From UBA5336 sp964415675 (lineage in GTDB: Bacteria; Pseudomonadota; Alphaproteobacteria; Caulobacterales; Hyphomonadaceae): a stretch of DNA of 64,000 nucleotides. The position numbers were made by a program, and so were the translations under genes. Shown piece after piece: positions 1 through 8,525 of this stretch (position 1 is the stretch's first letter; each line of letters opens with the position of its first letter). The stretch is taken from contig CAYQBG010000002.1 of the NCBI GenBank assembly GCA_964415675.1, positions 62,001 through 126,000 on the forward strand, given 5' to 3'. The notes under the pieces were generated by a model, which was not told the origin of the DNA, did no database searches, and saw nothing but the letters and a program-made list of their open reading frames with translations.

Positions 1-1154
1 TGCCCGCCATCGGCACCGGTGGCTTCCTCGGTCGTGACCCGTCCCCAGAGCACCTTGTAGACCCAGGCGGTGTAGTAGAGGATGATCGGCACGAAGATCG
101 CCGCCATCACGAGCATGAAGAAGAGTGTGAAATGGCTCGACGAGCTGTCCCATACGGTCAGGCTGGACTGCGGGTCGAGCGAGCTTGGCAGGATGAATGG
201 AAACATCGAGGCGCCGACTGAAAGGATAATCCCCGTGACAGCCGCCGCCGAGCCGGCCATGGCCAGTTCAGAGCGGGCACGCAGCGCAAAGAATGCAGCC
301 AGCGAGCCGGCAAGGCCAAGCACTGGGGCAATCAGCATCCAGGGAAAGCGGTCATAATTGGCAAGCCATCCGGCCGGCACGATCTCGACCTCCTTGCGTA
401 GCGGGTTCGGCAGCGCCTGCATGTTCACATCGCTGACGATCCGGTAGCCATCGACAGTCAGATAGAGGAGGATGCCGCCGACAGCGAAGAGCATGAGGCT
501 TGCCAGCGCCGCCCAGGCGCCGATTGCCGCAGCGCGGTCTCGCACGATGCCTTTTTCCAGCTTTATGACCAGCCAACCGGCGCCATGCATGACCAGCATG
601 CTGACCGAAAGCAGGCCGGCGACCAGTGCGAAGGGGCGCAGAAGGTCAATGAAACCTGTGAAAAATCCGCCCTCATAGGTCATGCGCATCGTGTTATCGA
701 GCTGGAAGGGCACGCCGAGCATCGCATTGCCAACCGCGACACCAAAGATCAGCGCAGGCACGAAACCGCCGATGAACAGCGCCCAGTCCCAGCGTGAGCG
801 CCAGGCGCTGTCTTCCAGTTTCGAGCGATACTTGAAGCCGACCGGCCGCAGGATCAGCGCTGCAAGCACGATGAACATGGCGATATACAAGCCGGAAAAG
901 CTGACGGCATAGACCAGCGGCCAGGCGGCGAAGATGGCGCCCCCGCCCAGGATGAACCAGACTTGGTGGCCTTCCCACATTGGCCCGATGGAATTGATCA
1001 CCAGGCGGCGCTCGTCGTCCTTGTGTGCGACGAAGGGCAGAAGTGAGGCGACACCCAGATCATAGCCGTCGGTCAGGGCGAAGCCGAGCAGGAGGATGCC
1101 CAGAAGGCCCCACCAGATGACTTTGAGCGTGGCGAAATCGAGAGGGATTTCCAT
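1..1154 (-). CDS. cydB: Cytochrome bd ubiquinol oxidase subunit II (3' end beyond window)
   Basis: Subunit II of the quinol-oxidising, O2-reducing cytochrome bd terminal oxidase of the inner membrane. The ATG at 1152-1154 has AGGAG about 9 nt upstream. The protein starts MEIPLDFATLKVIWW and holds repeated hydrophobic helices typical of CydB, with the family motifs GYDLGV near residue 30 and GPMWEGHQVWFI near residue 55. About 384 codons are visible; as CydB is usually around 380 residues, only the extreme C-terminus is probably missing. It lies 11 bp downstream of cydA on the same strand, so the two are one transcript. Family assignment is from sequence; the truncation is only the window edge. 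Confidence 0.95.
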   Translation of the reverse strand, partial: MEIPLDFATLKVIWWGLLGILLLGFALTDGYDLGVASLLPFVAHKDDERRLVINSIGPMWEGHQVWFILGGGAIFAAWPLVYAVSFSGLYIAMFIVLAALILRPVGFKYRSKLEDSAWRSRWDWALFIGGFVPALIFGVAVGNAMLGVPFQLDNTMRMTYEGGFFTGFIDLLRPFALVAGLLSVSMLVMHGAGWLVIKLEKGIVRDRAAAIGAWAALASLMLFAVGGILLYLTVDGYRIVSDVNMQALPNPLRKEVEIVPAGWLANYDRFPWMLIAPVLGLAGSLAAFFALRARSELAMAGSAAAVTGIILSVGASMFPFILPSSLDPQSSLTVWDSSSSHFTLFFMLVMAAIFVPIILYYTAWVYKVLWGRVTTEEATGADGG

Positions 1155-1165
1155 CGGTTCGGCTC

Positions 1166-2770
1166 CTATTTGTCGAAGGGGTCTGCATGGGGCGCGGCCG
1201 GACGGGCGATCCCGATCGCATCGGAGATTCCCCCGCCCCCCATGGGGACAACGGCTCCACCGCCCGGGCCGAGCCGGATAGCGCGCAGCATCAGCTTCAT
1301 CTCGATGACCAGCAGAACGCCATAAATCGCGGTGAAGCCGACCATTGTCGTGATGACCTGTGCCGCCGACAGGCTGGACACGCCCAGATGGGTCGGCAGG
1401 ACACCGTCAATGATCCAGGGCTGGCGTCCGACCTCAGCGACAATCCAGCCGAATTCAGCAGCGACCCAGGGCAGTGGAGCCGCCAGGATCGCGCCGCGCA
1501 GATACCATTTCGGGATATTGCGCCGGATATTCATGAAATAGAAGCCGAGCGCGAAAATGGCGAGGAAAAGGAAGCCGATGCCGACCATGAACCGGAAGCC
1601 CCAGAATGTCAGCGTCACATTCGGGACGAGACCGTCTGCGGCGGCGTCAATCTGCGCCTGCGTCGCCTCGCGCGGGTCCTCCACATAACGCGTCAGCAGG
1701 AGGCCATGGCCAAGATCAGTTCGCGTGGCCGCAAAGGCCTCCTGTGCGACCGTATCCTCCGGATTTTCCCGGATGCGCTGCAGCGCGTCATAGGCGGCTA
1801 TTCCATTGACGATACGTGCGCGCCCCTGTTCGACGAGATCTTCGATCCCCTCGACCTCCTTGTCCAGCGAACGTGTAGCGATCAGGCCGAGGACATAAGG
1901 GATCTCGACGGCGAAACGGGTCTCGCGCGCCTCGCGGTCCGGCCAGCCGATAAGGGTGAATGAGGCGGGCGCCTCTTCGGTCTCCCACATCGCTTCCATG
2001 GCGGCGAGTTTGAATTTCTGGTTTTCCCCGTCGATGTATCCGCTCTCATCGCCCAGCACGATTACAGAGGCTGCCGACAGGACGCCGAAGGCTGATGCCA
2101 CCATGATCGAGCGTTTGGCCAGCCCCACATGGCGTCCCTTCAGGAGATACCAGGCCGAAACCGCGAGCACGAAAGCCGCCGCAGTGACATACCCGGCAGA
2201 CACAGTATGAACGAATTTGGCCTGCGCGACCGGGTTGAGAAGCACTTCCATGAAATTGGTGACTTCCATTCGCATGGTTTCCGGGTTGAACGCCGATCCG
2301 ACAGGATGCTGCATCCAGCCATTGGCTATCAGGATCCACAGAGCCGACAGGTTCGAACCCAGAGCGACAAGGAATGTGACCATCCAGTGGGCCGGTCGTG
2401 AGAGCTTGTCCCAGCCGAAGAACATCAGCCCGACCATCGTCGCCTCCAGAAAGAAGGCCATCAGCCCTTCAATCGCCAGGGGCGCGCCGAAAATGTCGCC
2501 GACATAATGGGAATAATAGGCCCAGTTGGTGCCGAACTCGAACTCCATGGTGATGCCTGTGGCCACACCGAGGACGAAATTGATCCCGAACAGCGTGGCC
2601 CAGAATTTCGTGATCTTCTTCCAGACAGCCTTGCCGGTCATGACATAGGCACCTTCCATGATGACCAGCATCATCGACAGGCCCAGCGTCAGCGGCACGA
2701 AAAGGAAGTGGTACATGGCTGTCAGCGCGAACTGCCAGCGCGAAAGATCGGCGACGAGAAGGTCGGGCAT
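1166..2770 (-). CDS. cydA: Cytochrome bd ubiquinol oxidase subunit I
   Basis: Haem-carrying subunit of the bd quinol oxidase, 534 residues, close to the family's usual 520. Visible hallmarks are the N-terminal YHFLFVPLTLGLS segment with the haem b595 ligand histidine, the periplasmic Q-loop region, and the GRQPW quinol-site motif near residue 435 (VAEVGRQPWIIDGVLPT). The ATG at 2768-2770 has AGGAG 8 nt upstream. cydB follows 11 bp downstream. The promoter lies in the 127-bp divergent region shared with cydDC, which contains a 23-bp dyad that recurs upstream of the peroxiredoxin gene. bd oxidases have high O2 affinity and resist NO and sulfide, which may matter because a sulfur-oxidation operon lies elsewhere in the window (inference). 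Confidence 0.97.
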   Translation of the reverse strand: MPDLLVADLSRWQFALTAMYHFLFVPLTLGLSMMLVIMEGAYVMTGKAVWKKITKFWATLFGINFVLGVATGITMEFEFGTNWAYYSHYVGDIFGAPLAIEGLMAFFLEATMVGLMFFGWDKLSRPAHWMVTFLVALGSNLSALWILIANGWMQHPVGSAFNPETMRMEVTNFMEVLLNPVAQAKFVHTVSAGYVTAAAFVLAVSAWYLLKGRHVGLAKRSIMVASAFGVLSAASVIVLGDESGYIDGENQKFKLAAMEAMWETEEAPASFTLIGWPDREARETRFAVEIPYVLGLIATRSLDKEVEGIEDLVEQGRARIVNGIAAYDALQRIRENPEDTVAQEAFAATRTDLGHGLLLTRYVEDPREATQAQIDAAADGLVPNVTLTFWGFRFMVGIGFLFLAIFALGFYFMNIRRNIPKWYLRGAILAAPLPWVAAEFGWIVAEVGRQPWIIDGVLPTHLGVSSLSAAQVITTMVGFTAIYGVLLVIEMKLMLRAIRLGPGGGAVVPMGGGGISDAIGIARPAAPHADPFDK

Positions 2771-2854
2771 GCTACAGTCTCCTGATCCGTCGATGCGGTC
2801 AACACGAGTTGCAAGCTAGATATCCCTCAGGGCGGTCAGGTTCGATTGCACAAA

Positions 2855-2877
2855 AAGTCGCATAAAAAATCATACTT
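2855..2877. promoter_or_regulatory. 23-bp imperfect dyad in the cydAB/cydDC divergent promoter region
   Basis: The element starts AAGT and ends ATACTT over 23 bp, and a second 23-bp element with the same outer arms (AAGTAT...ATACTT) lies at 6293-6315 before the peroxiredoxin gene. In both places the block CAGGTTCGATT lies just upstream. The 11-1-11 layout resembles operators of Rrf2-family regulators such as NsrR; the identity of the regulator is inference. It ends 20 bp before the cydD ATG, so it probably overlaps core promoter elements. Confidence 0.5.
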
Positions 2878-2897
2878 AAAATTCCCAGCTCACGTCC

Positions 2898-4583
2898 ATG
2901 ACGAGACAAGTCGCCGATCCGAAGGACAATCCGGGCCGTGATGCCCTGCGGCGCTGGGCTGGGCCGGCCCGCCGCGCCATGCATTTTGGTCTTTTTCTGC
3001 AGCTGACCGGTATCGGCGGCTGGATCGCCATCGCATTCGGCGTCGCCGCTCTGGTTGGTGGCGCAGCCAGCGGACATTCAGCATATCATGGCCTCCTGAT
3101 CGCACTGCTCGGCGCTTTCGCTCGTGCGGTCTCGGGCTGGTTCGCAGAGGACAAGTTGAGCCAGGCTGGTCGTTTGATGGTCGCTCAGGCGCGCGCGGAA
3201 ATCCTCAGCCGTGTGGCCGAACGCGGGCCGGCCTGGCTGAGCGGCGACTCCCATGGCGCGCGTACCAGCCAGATCATCGACCGCACAGCCCAGCTTCATG
3301 GTCATGCGGCGCGCTGGCAGCCCGGGGTCCGCCTGTCTGTCGCCGGCCCTGTCCTGGTTCTCGCCGCCATTGCCACGCAGTCCTGGCTTGCCGCAGCGTT
3401 ACTGCTGGTCTCCGTTCTGGTGCTGCCGGTCTTTATCTGGCTGACCGCCAGCGGCACGGCGGCACAGGCGCGCGCGCAGCAATCGGCGCTCGACCATTTG
3501 TCGGGCGATTTCCAGTCGCGCGCGGCCCAGTCCGGACTGATCCGTTCATTCCGCGCGGTGGGCCGGCAAGGCGATGAGATCGCCGCGCGGTCGCAGGCCC
3601 TGCGCGAGCGGACCATGGCGATCCTGCGCGTGGCTTTCCTGTCGACGGCTGTGCTGGAGTTTTTCACCTCCGTGTCGATCGCACTGGTAGCCGTTTATGT
3701 CGGTTTCAAGCTTCTGGGGATTTTCCCATTTGCCACCGGAGAAACGCTGACACTGAGCGAAGGCCTCGCCGCGCTTCTCCTGGCACCGGAGTTCTTCGCG
3801 CCTATCCGGCGGCTGTCCAGCCTGCATCATGACCGCGCTGATGCCGGGGCCGCAGCCGGCTTCCTTGCAGGCTGGCTGTCGTGCAGACCCGCCCAGGCAA
3901 CGCGCCGCGCGCGGCTTGAACAGGCGCCCCTGATCGTTTTTGAGGAGGCCTGTCTCGAATGGCCGGATGGCACGATCGGTATCGAGGCGCTCAGCTTCAC
4001 CGCGCGGCCGGGCGAAATCACCGCGCTGACCGGCCCTTCCGGCAGCGGCAAGTCAACTGTGCTGCTTGCGCTTCTCGGGCATGTCAGGCCACTGGCGGGA
4101 CGGATCTGTGTGGATGGAGATTGCTTCCAGGGAGCCGAGAGCCTTGCCGACAGCGCTGCCTATATCGGTCAGGCGCCATGGCTGATGGAAGGCACAATCG
4201 CTGACAATATCTCGATTGCATCTCCGGGCGCGTCGCGTGAAGCTGTTGCGCGGGCGGCCAAGACGGTCGGTCTGACCCCTGATGCAGGACGAGAAACAGA
4301 TGCGCTGGCACGTCGCCTCGGCCGCTTCGGTGCAGGCCTTTCAGGTGGCCAGCGCCAGCGGGTCGCGCTCGCGCGTGCCCTTCTGCGGCAGGCGCCTCTG
4401 CTTCTGCTTGATGAACCGGCGGCCCATCTCGACGCGGTTGCCGAGGGAGAGTTCACGGCCCTGATACGTGAAATTGCGCCAGGCCGGACGGTGCTGCTTG
4501 CCACGCATTCCCCCGCACTGAAGGCCGCGGCCGACGCATGCATTGTCCTGACCGCGAAAGCACCGGAGATCGCGAATGCTTGA
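2898..4583 (+). CDS. cydD: Thiol-reductant ABC exporter, CydD subunit
   Basis: Half of the heterodimeric CydDC ABC exporter that moves cysteine/glutathione to the periplasm and is needed to assemble cytochrome bd. It has 561 residues: an N-terminal exporter membrane domain (about 1-330) and a C-terminal ATPase with Walker A GPSGSGKST near residue 380, signature LSGGQRQRVALARALL near 478 and Walker B LLLLDEPAAHLD near 500. cydC begins inside its last codons (8-bp overlap), showing translational coupling. No clear Shine-Dalgarno precedes the ATG, and the 23-bp dyad ends 20 bp upstream, suggesting a very short leader. Linkage with cydAB supports the name. Confidence 0.94.
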   Translation: MTRQVADPKDNPGRDALRRWAGPARRAMHFGLFLQLTGIGGWIAIAFGVAALVGGAASGHSAYHGLLIALLGAFARAVSGWFAEDKLSQAGRLMVAQARAEILSRVAERGPAWLSGDSHGARTSQIIDRTAQLHGHAARWQPGVRLSVAGPVLVLAAIATQSWLAAALLLVSVLVLPVFIWLTASGTAAQARAQQSALDHLSGDFQSRAAQSGLIRSFRAVGRQGDEIAARSQALRERTMAILRVAFLSTAVLEFFTSVSIALVAVYVGFKLLGIFPFATGETLTLSEGLAALLLAPEFFAPIRRLSSLHHDRADAGAAAGFLAGWLSCRPAQATRRARLEQAPLIVFEEACLEWPDGTIGIEALSFTARPGEITALTGPSGSGKSTVLLALLGHVRPLAGRICVDGDCFQGAESLADSAAYIGQAPWLMEGTIADNISIASPGASREAVARAAKTVGLTPDAGRETDALARRLGRFGAGLSGGQRQRVALARALLRQAPLLLLDEPAAHLDAVAEGEFTALIREIAPGRTVLLATHSPALKAAADACIVLTAKAPEIANA

Positions 4584-6231
4584 GCTCTGGCGTCTTCTCG
4601 GCCGGCCGGCAAAAGGGCGTCTGGTTCTTGCGCTGACCCTGTCAGCTGCAGCAGGAGCCTCTGGTGTAATCCTGCTTGGACTCTCGGGCTGGTTCCTGAC
4701 CGCAGCTGCGCTGGCAGGGCTGTCGGGTGGGGGCTATAGTTTCAACCATCTCTATCCCAGCGCCGGTGTGCGCGCGAGCGCCTTTGCGCGGGTGCTGACG
4801 CGCTATGGCGAACAGCTCGTCGGACATGATGCCACGCTCGGCCTGTCGGCCCGGCTGCGCCCGCAGCTCTTTGCCGCCGCAGCCCGCAGCCGTCGCGGAT
4901 TTGCGCCCATGGCGGCAGCGGACCTGTCGGCCATCACGGATGATGTCGATGCCGCTGAAGCAGGGTTTCTGAGGGTGATCAGTCCCCTTTTCGCGATCGC
5001 AGCCAGCGCAGCGGTCGCACTTGGTTTCGCCTTTGCCGCAGACCCCCTTGGCGGGCTGGCCGCCCTCGCCGCTGTCCTGCTCGCCGGTGGTGTGCTGCCT
5101 TGGTGGATGGTGCGTGCGACCCGGGCGGACACCGCGGTTTCCGCGGGGCTCTTGCGGTCTGCCCGCGAAGAGACTGCGCGCCTGGTCGAGAATGCGGTGG
5201 AGCTTGATACGCTGGATGCGCTGGGCGGGGCGGTCAATCGCGCGCAAGACCGGCTGGACGCGGCCCTGGCGGGCGACGCGATAACCGAGACACGATTCCA
5301 GCGCGCTTCCATTCTGACAGGATTTGCTGGCGCCCTGGCTGCGCTGTTCCTGACCTGGCAGGGCGCGAGCGGGCAAGCCGACCTGGCGCTCAGCGTGGCG
5401 GCGGCACTCGCTGTCATCGCCGCGCTCGATGCGGCGGCATCAATGGTGTCAGTGCTTAGCGCGGCCAGTGAGTCTGCGCAGGCAGCAAGACGGCTTGCCG
5501 GCCGGATCGCCGCGCCTGATGCCGACTGGAACCCGCCAGCTGAGGACGCCGAGCCGCTGGACGGGATTTTCCCGATCGTCGCTGAGAGCCTGATGGTTGC
5601 CCCGGCAGTCGGTGCGGCACCCATCGGTCCATTCCACTTCCGTATCGAGGCTGGCGATCTGGTGCAGCTCGTTGGTCCCTCAGGCAGTGGCAAGACAACG
5701 CTTGCCGAGACACTGATGCGCCTGCATCCTCCCTTGGGTGGCGCCCTGTTCTATAATGGCGTTCCCGCCGACCGGATTCGGATGGCCACGGTACTGGAAC
5801 ACATTGCCTATGCGCCGCAATTGCCGGCCTTCCTGCCGGGCCGGCTCATCGACCAGCTGAGGCTGGCAAATCCGCTGGCCAGGGAAGAGGCGATTGAAAA
5901 AGCATTACAGACGGCCTGCGCGGATGATTTCGTCAGCGCGAGCCGCGAAGGTGTCCAAACTGTATTTGCTGAGGGAGACTATCCATTTTCCGGGGGCGAG
6001 CTTCGCAGGCTCGCCATCGCCCGCGCCCTGATCGCCGATCCGCAGCTGCTCATACTCGATGAGCCTATGGCCGGGCTGGATGCGGACCTGGCCTTGCGGC
6101 TTGCTTGCAATCTTCAGCGCTGGGCAGCGGGAGACGGGCGCAGTCTTCTGGTGATCGGTCATGCTGTCGAACCCCTGTTTCAAGCGACAACAGTGACAAT
6201 CGAGGTTCCGCGCGGGTTGGCAGCGCGGTGA
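4576..6231 (+). CDS. cydC: Thiol-reductant ABC exporter, CydC subunit
   Basis: Second half of the CydDC exporter for bd oxidase maturation, 551 residues. The N-terminus LELWRLLGRPAKGRLVLAL leads into a six-helix membrane domain, followed by an ATPase domain with Walker A GPSGSGKTT near residue 363, a variant signature FSGGELRRLAIARAL near 473 and Walker B LLILDEPMAGLD near 493. The ATG overlaps the end of cydD by 8 bp. The signature has SGGE rather than SGGQ, as often seen in CydC. Nothing in the reading frame suggests damage. Confidence 0.93.
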   Translation: MLELWRLLGRPAKGRLVLALTLSAAAGASGVILLGLSGWFLTAAALAGLSGGGYSFNHLYPSAGVRASAFARVLTRYGEQLVGHDATLGLSARLRPQLFAAAARSRRGFAPMAAADLSAITDDVDAAEAGFLRVISPLFAIAASAAVALGFAFAADPLGGLAALAAVLLAGGVLPWWMVRATRADTAVSAGLLRSAREETARLVENAVELDTLDALGGAVNRAQDRLDAALAGDAITETRFQRASILTGFAGALAALFLTWQGASGQADLALSVAAALAVIAALDAAASMVSVLSAASESAQAARRLAGRIAAPDADWNPPAEDAEPLDGIFPIVAESLMVAPAVGAAPIGPFHFRIEAGDLVQLVGPSGSGKTTLAETLMRLHPPLGGALFYNGVPADRIRMATVLEHIAYAPQLPAFLPGRLIDQLRLANPLAREEAIEKALQTACADDFVSASREGVQTVFAEGDYPFSGGELRRLAIARALIADPQLLILDEPMAGLDADLALRLACNLQRWAAGDGRSLLVIGHAVEPLFQATTVTIEVPRGLAAR

Positions 6232-6292
6232 CCAGGCCGGCCTTGTTGCCATAAGTTCGGCCGATGGCGCCCATCGGCAGGTTCGATTTCAA

Positions 6293-6315
6293 AAGTATTA
6301 CAAAGAATGATACTT
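6293..6315. promoter_or_regulatory. 23-bp dyad upstream of the peroxiredoxin gene
   Basis: Perfect 6-bp arms AAGTAT/ATACTT are separated by 11 bp, giving a 23-bp element with the same span as the one at 2855-2877. The same CAGGTTCGATT block occurs just upstream. It lies 77 bp before the peroxiredoxin start. Likely a common operator for the cyd and peroxiredoxin promoters; an Rrf2-family protein is the best guess from the layout. Confidence 0.55.
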
Positions 6316-6392
6316 AAATTGAGGGCGCGGAACGATAGCGACCGCGGGCCGCATATGCGCATCAGGCGCACAATGAAACAGGAGAAAATAGA

Positions 6393-7022
6393 ATGTCACT
6401 CAGGATCGGCGACACTGCCCCGAATTTCACCATCGCCTCCCAGAAAGGCGAGATAACCCTTCATGACTGGGCCGGTGACAGCTGGGTCTTCTTCTTCAGC
6501 CACCCGGCGGATTTCACTCCGGTCTGCACCACCGAGATGGGGCGCACCGCGCAACTCGCGGCGGAATTCGAAAAGCGCAATACCCGGCCGCTGGGCCTGT
6601 CTACCGACACGGTTGAAGAGCATGTGAAATGGATCGAGGACGTCAACGATACCCAGAATTGCGACCTTCAATTCCCGATCGTCGCCGATGGGGACCACAA
6701 GGTCGCCCAGCTCTATGACATGATCCATCCGGGCGAGAGCGAGACTGCGGCAGTGCGGTCTGTCTTTATCATCGACCCCGACCGGAAGATTCGACTGACA
6801 ATGACCTATCCCATGAGCGTGGGACGCAATTTCGACGAGATCCTTCGGGTTATCGATGCACTGCAAACAGGTGACCGCCACAAGATCGCAACGCCGGCGG
6901 ACTGGCTGCCGGGCCAGAAAGTGATCATTCCGCCCTCTGTGACAGATGCGCAGGCCGAGGGCCAGTTCCCGCAAGGCTGGGAAGAAGTGCGTCCCTATCT
7001 GCGCCTGACCGAGGTCCAGTAG
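6393..7022 (+). CDS. 1-Cys peroxiredoxin (Prx6 type)
   Basis: Thiol peroxidase reducing H2O2 or organic peroxides in the cytoplasm. The 209-residue protein has the AhpC/TSA fold, the peroxidatic Cys45 in PADFTPVCTTEMG, the active-site Arg region near residue 125 (VRSVFIIDPDRKIR) and the C-terminal Prx6 extension ending around the WLPGQKVIIPP segment. No resolving cysteine is evident, which is normal for the 1-Cys class. AGGAG lies about 8 nt before the ATG. Its promoter region shares a 23-bp dyad with the cyd promoters, implying co-regulation of peroxide defence and bd oxidase. A hairpin follows the stop codon. Confidence 0.93.
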   Translation: MSLRIGDTAPNFTIASQKGEITLHDWAGDSWVFFFSHPADFTPVCTTEMGRTAQLAAEFEKRNTRPLGLSTDTVEEHVKWIEDVNDTQNCDLQFPIVADGDHKVAQLYDMIHPGESETAAVRSVFIIDPDRKIRLTMTYPMSVGRNFDEILRVIDALQTGDRHKIATPADWLPGQKVIIPPSVTDAQAEGQFPQGWEEVRPYLRLTEVQ

Positions 7023-7035
7023 GCCGTCGATGGAC

Positions 7036-7060
7036 GACGCCGGGTTTGCGGCCCGGCGTC
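7036..7060 (+). terminator. Hairpin after the peroxiredoxin gene
   Basis: GACGCCGGG and CCCGGCGTC form a perfect 9-bp stem with a 7-nt loop, starting 13 bp after the stop. There is no T-run, so termination is likely but not certain. Confidence 0.5.
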
Positions 7061-7255
7061 AGTCCGGCAACATCGACCCATCATCCTGGCCCCAGGACGG
7101 AAATCCTGCCCAACTGATCAAAGCCTCAGACCATAATGATGAAGCATGTCCCGCGCCCTGGCGGTAGATGCCAGCTGTATGCTCACGGACGAGGCCAGTT
7201 GGCTTATCCTCCCGGTGCGACGCGAAGTCGACATGTCCATTTTCAGTCCCGGCAC

Positions 7256-8317
7256 CTAATCCGCAATAATCGCAACAATGTCGCCATCAGCATCACACCT
7301 TATGAGTTCCATATCCGTAATGGTGGCGACGGAGAGCGATTCGTATTTGACAAGCGCCCATTCGATCCCCTCCAGCTCTCGGTAATTTTCGCAGCAGAAA
7401 TTGCCATCTTCCGCAGGAAGAACCTGTCCGTCGGGCGCGCAGTAGAGATCTCGCTCAACGCGTCCGGAGCGGTTGACGCGATCATAATCGACGTCCAGGA
7501 CCCAGGTCCAGGGCGCAAGCGCCATGCGATCCCAGCCCCGGTCGAGCTCGGCCTTGCACGTTTGTGGCTCGCTATTATCGCCTCCGCACCACGCCCCGTT
7601 CGGATTGGCTGCGCAGCATTCATCATGTAGCCAGCTGCCGGAATTCACATGGCACCGGCCGAAAATGTCGCAGAATGCAAACTCTCCTGTATCGCCCCAG
7701 CCACATCCGTTCCCGACGGCCCCGAAGCACCGCTCATCGCGCCCCAGTACCTCGATCTTGCCGCCGTCCCGCAGACGCTCGAGCGCGTCGCCTTCTGCTT
7801 TGATCGCGGCTTCGAGCATACGGTCATAAACGATCGAATGGCGCCGCTGGTCGGCCAAACTCGGGATCACTCGTATGCCCTCAAGCTTCACGCCCCGCTC
7901 CTGCAGCGCACCGCGCTCTTTATCGGATAACAGGTCCGTCGCAGGGACCGGCAAGCGGCGTCCGCACGTCACCGGCAGCCCGGTTCGCATCGAAACGATT
8001 TCAGGGTCAGGGCTTTCTTGGGTTCGAGCTGCGATGCGCGCGATGACACCGTCGCCATCTGGCCTGGTGACCCGCATGACAAGCTCGGACACGATCTCCA
8101 TCTTCTGACCGCGGTTTGGAAAGAGCAGCACCGCCCGCCCCTCTTCGTCCGTGACAGCGCCGCCGAAAGCGGCTGGCAGTTCCTCTGTGCCCAGGCATAC
8201 CGTCGTACCGACGACCGGCTCGCCCTTACTGATAACTTCGACAGTGAATAATCGGTCGGCCAGTGCGGATGGCGAGAATGTCAGGCAAGCGAGCACGACC
8301 AAGAGCCCGACGCGCAT
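7256..8317 (-). CDS. Secreted Cys-rich protein of unknown function
   Basis: Not recognised as a named family. The start chosen here gives a signal peptide (MRVGLLVVLACLTFSPSALA) and has GGAG 6 nt upstream; an in-frame ATG at 8380 also has AGGAG at ideal spacing and would add 21 residues, so the start is open. The N-terminal part of the mature protein looks like a small beta-sandwich domain. The C-terminal half holds many cysteines, with the segment GSWLHDECCAANPNGAWCGG. The HDxC pair recalls the catalytic histidine-aspartate of phospholipase A2 folds, but the rest of that motif is not evident, so an enzymatic role is only a guess. It diverges from the lipoprotein gene at 8526 across a region with a 20-bp regulatory box. 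Confidence 0.75.
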   Translation of the reverse strand: MRVGLLVVLACLTFSPSALADRLFTVEVISKGEPVVGTTVCLGTEELPAAFGGAVTDEEGRAVLLFPNRGQKMEIVSELVMRVTRPDGDGVIARIAARTQESPDPEIVSMRTGLPVTCGRRLPVPATDLLSDKERGALQERGVKLEGIRVIPSLADQRRHSIVYDRMLEAAIKAEGDALERLRDGGKIEVLGRDERCFGAVGNGCGWGDTGEFAFCDIFGRCHVNSGSWLHDECCAANPNGAWCGGDNSEPQTCKAELDRGWDRMALAPWTWVLDVDYDRVNRSGRVERDLYCAPDGQVLPAEDGNFCCENYRELEGIEWALVKYESLSVATITDMELIRCDADGDIVAIIAD

Positions 8318-8438
8318 GAACGTCTCCAGACGTCCACCCCTTGTCGCCTCGATTTCGGTCAACCCTGTAAACTTCGACATGGCCGGCTCTCCTGTAATTC
8401 GCCCGAGACGATTTTATGGCGAAGACCGCGATCATGCG

Positions 8439-8458
8439 CATACAGCAAATGACGTATG
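8439..8458 (+). promoter_or_regulatory. 20-bp box (LuxR-type site candidate), copy 1
   Basis: CATACAGCAAATGACGTATG, extended by G/C to a 22-bp element whose GCATAC/GTATGC ends are a perfect inverted repeat. It matches 17 of 20 positions of the box at 11086-11105. A possible -10 (GATTAT, 8476-8481) puts the box centre near -40, the position used by class II activators of the LuxR type. It precedes the lipoprotein gene at 8526 and could also act on the divergent gene. Confidence 0.6.
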
Positions 8459-8525
8459 CGCGCGCCTGAACCGGCGATTATCTCCTCGACCAAACGCCAT
8501 TCATTCCATTGGCAGGAGACCGTCC

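Noticed and set aside
2771..2897. FNR/FixK box in the cyd promoter region
   Set aside because: No TTGAT-N4-ATCAA pattern is visible; the dyad seen there is of another type.
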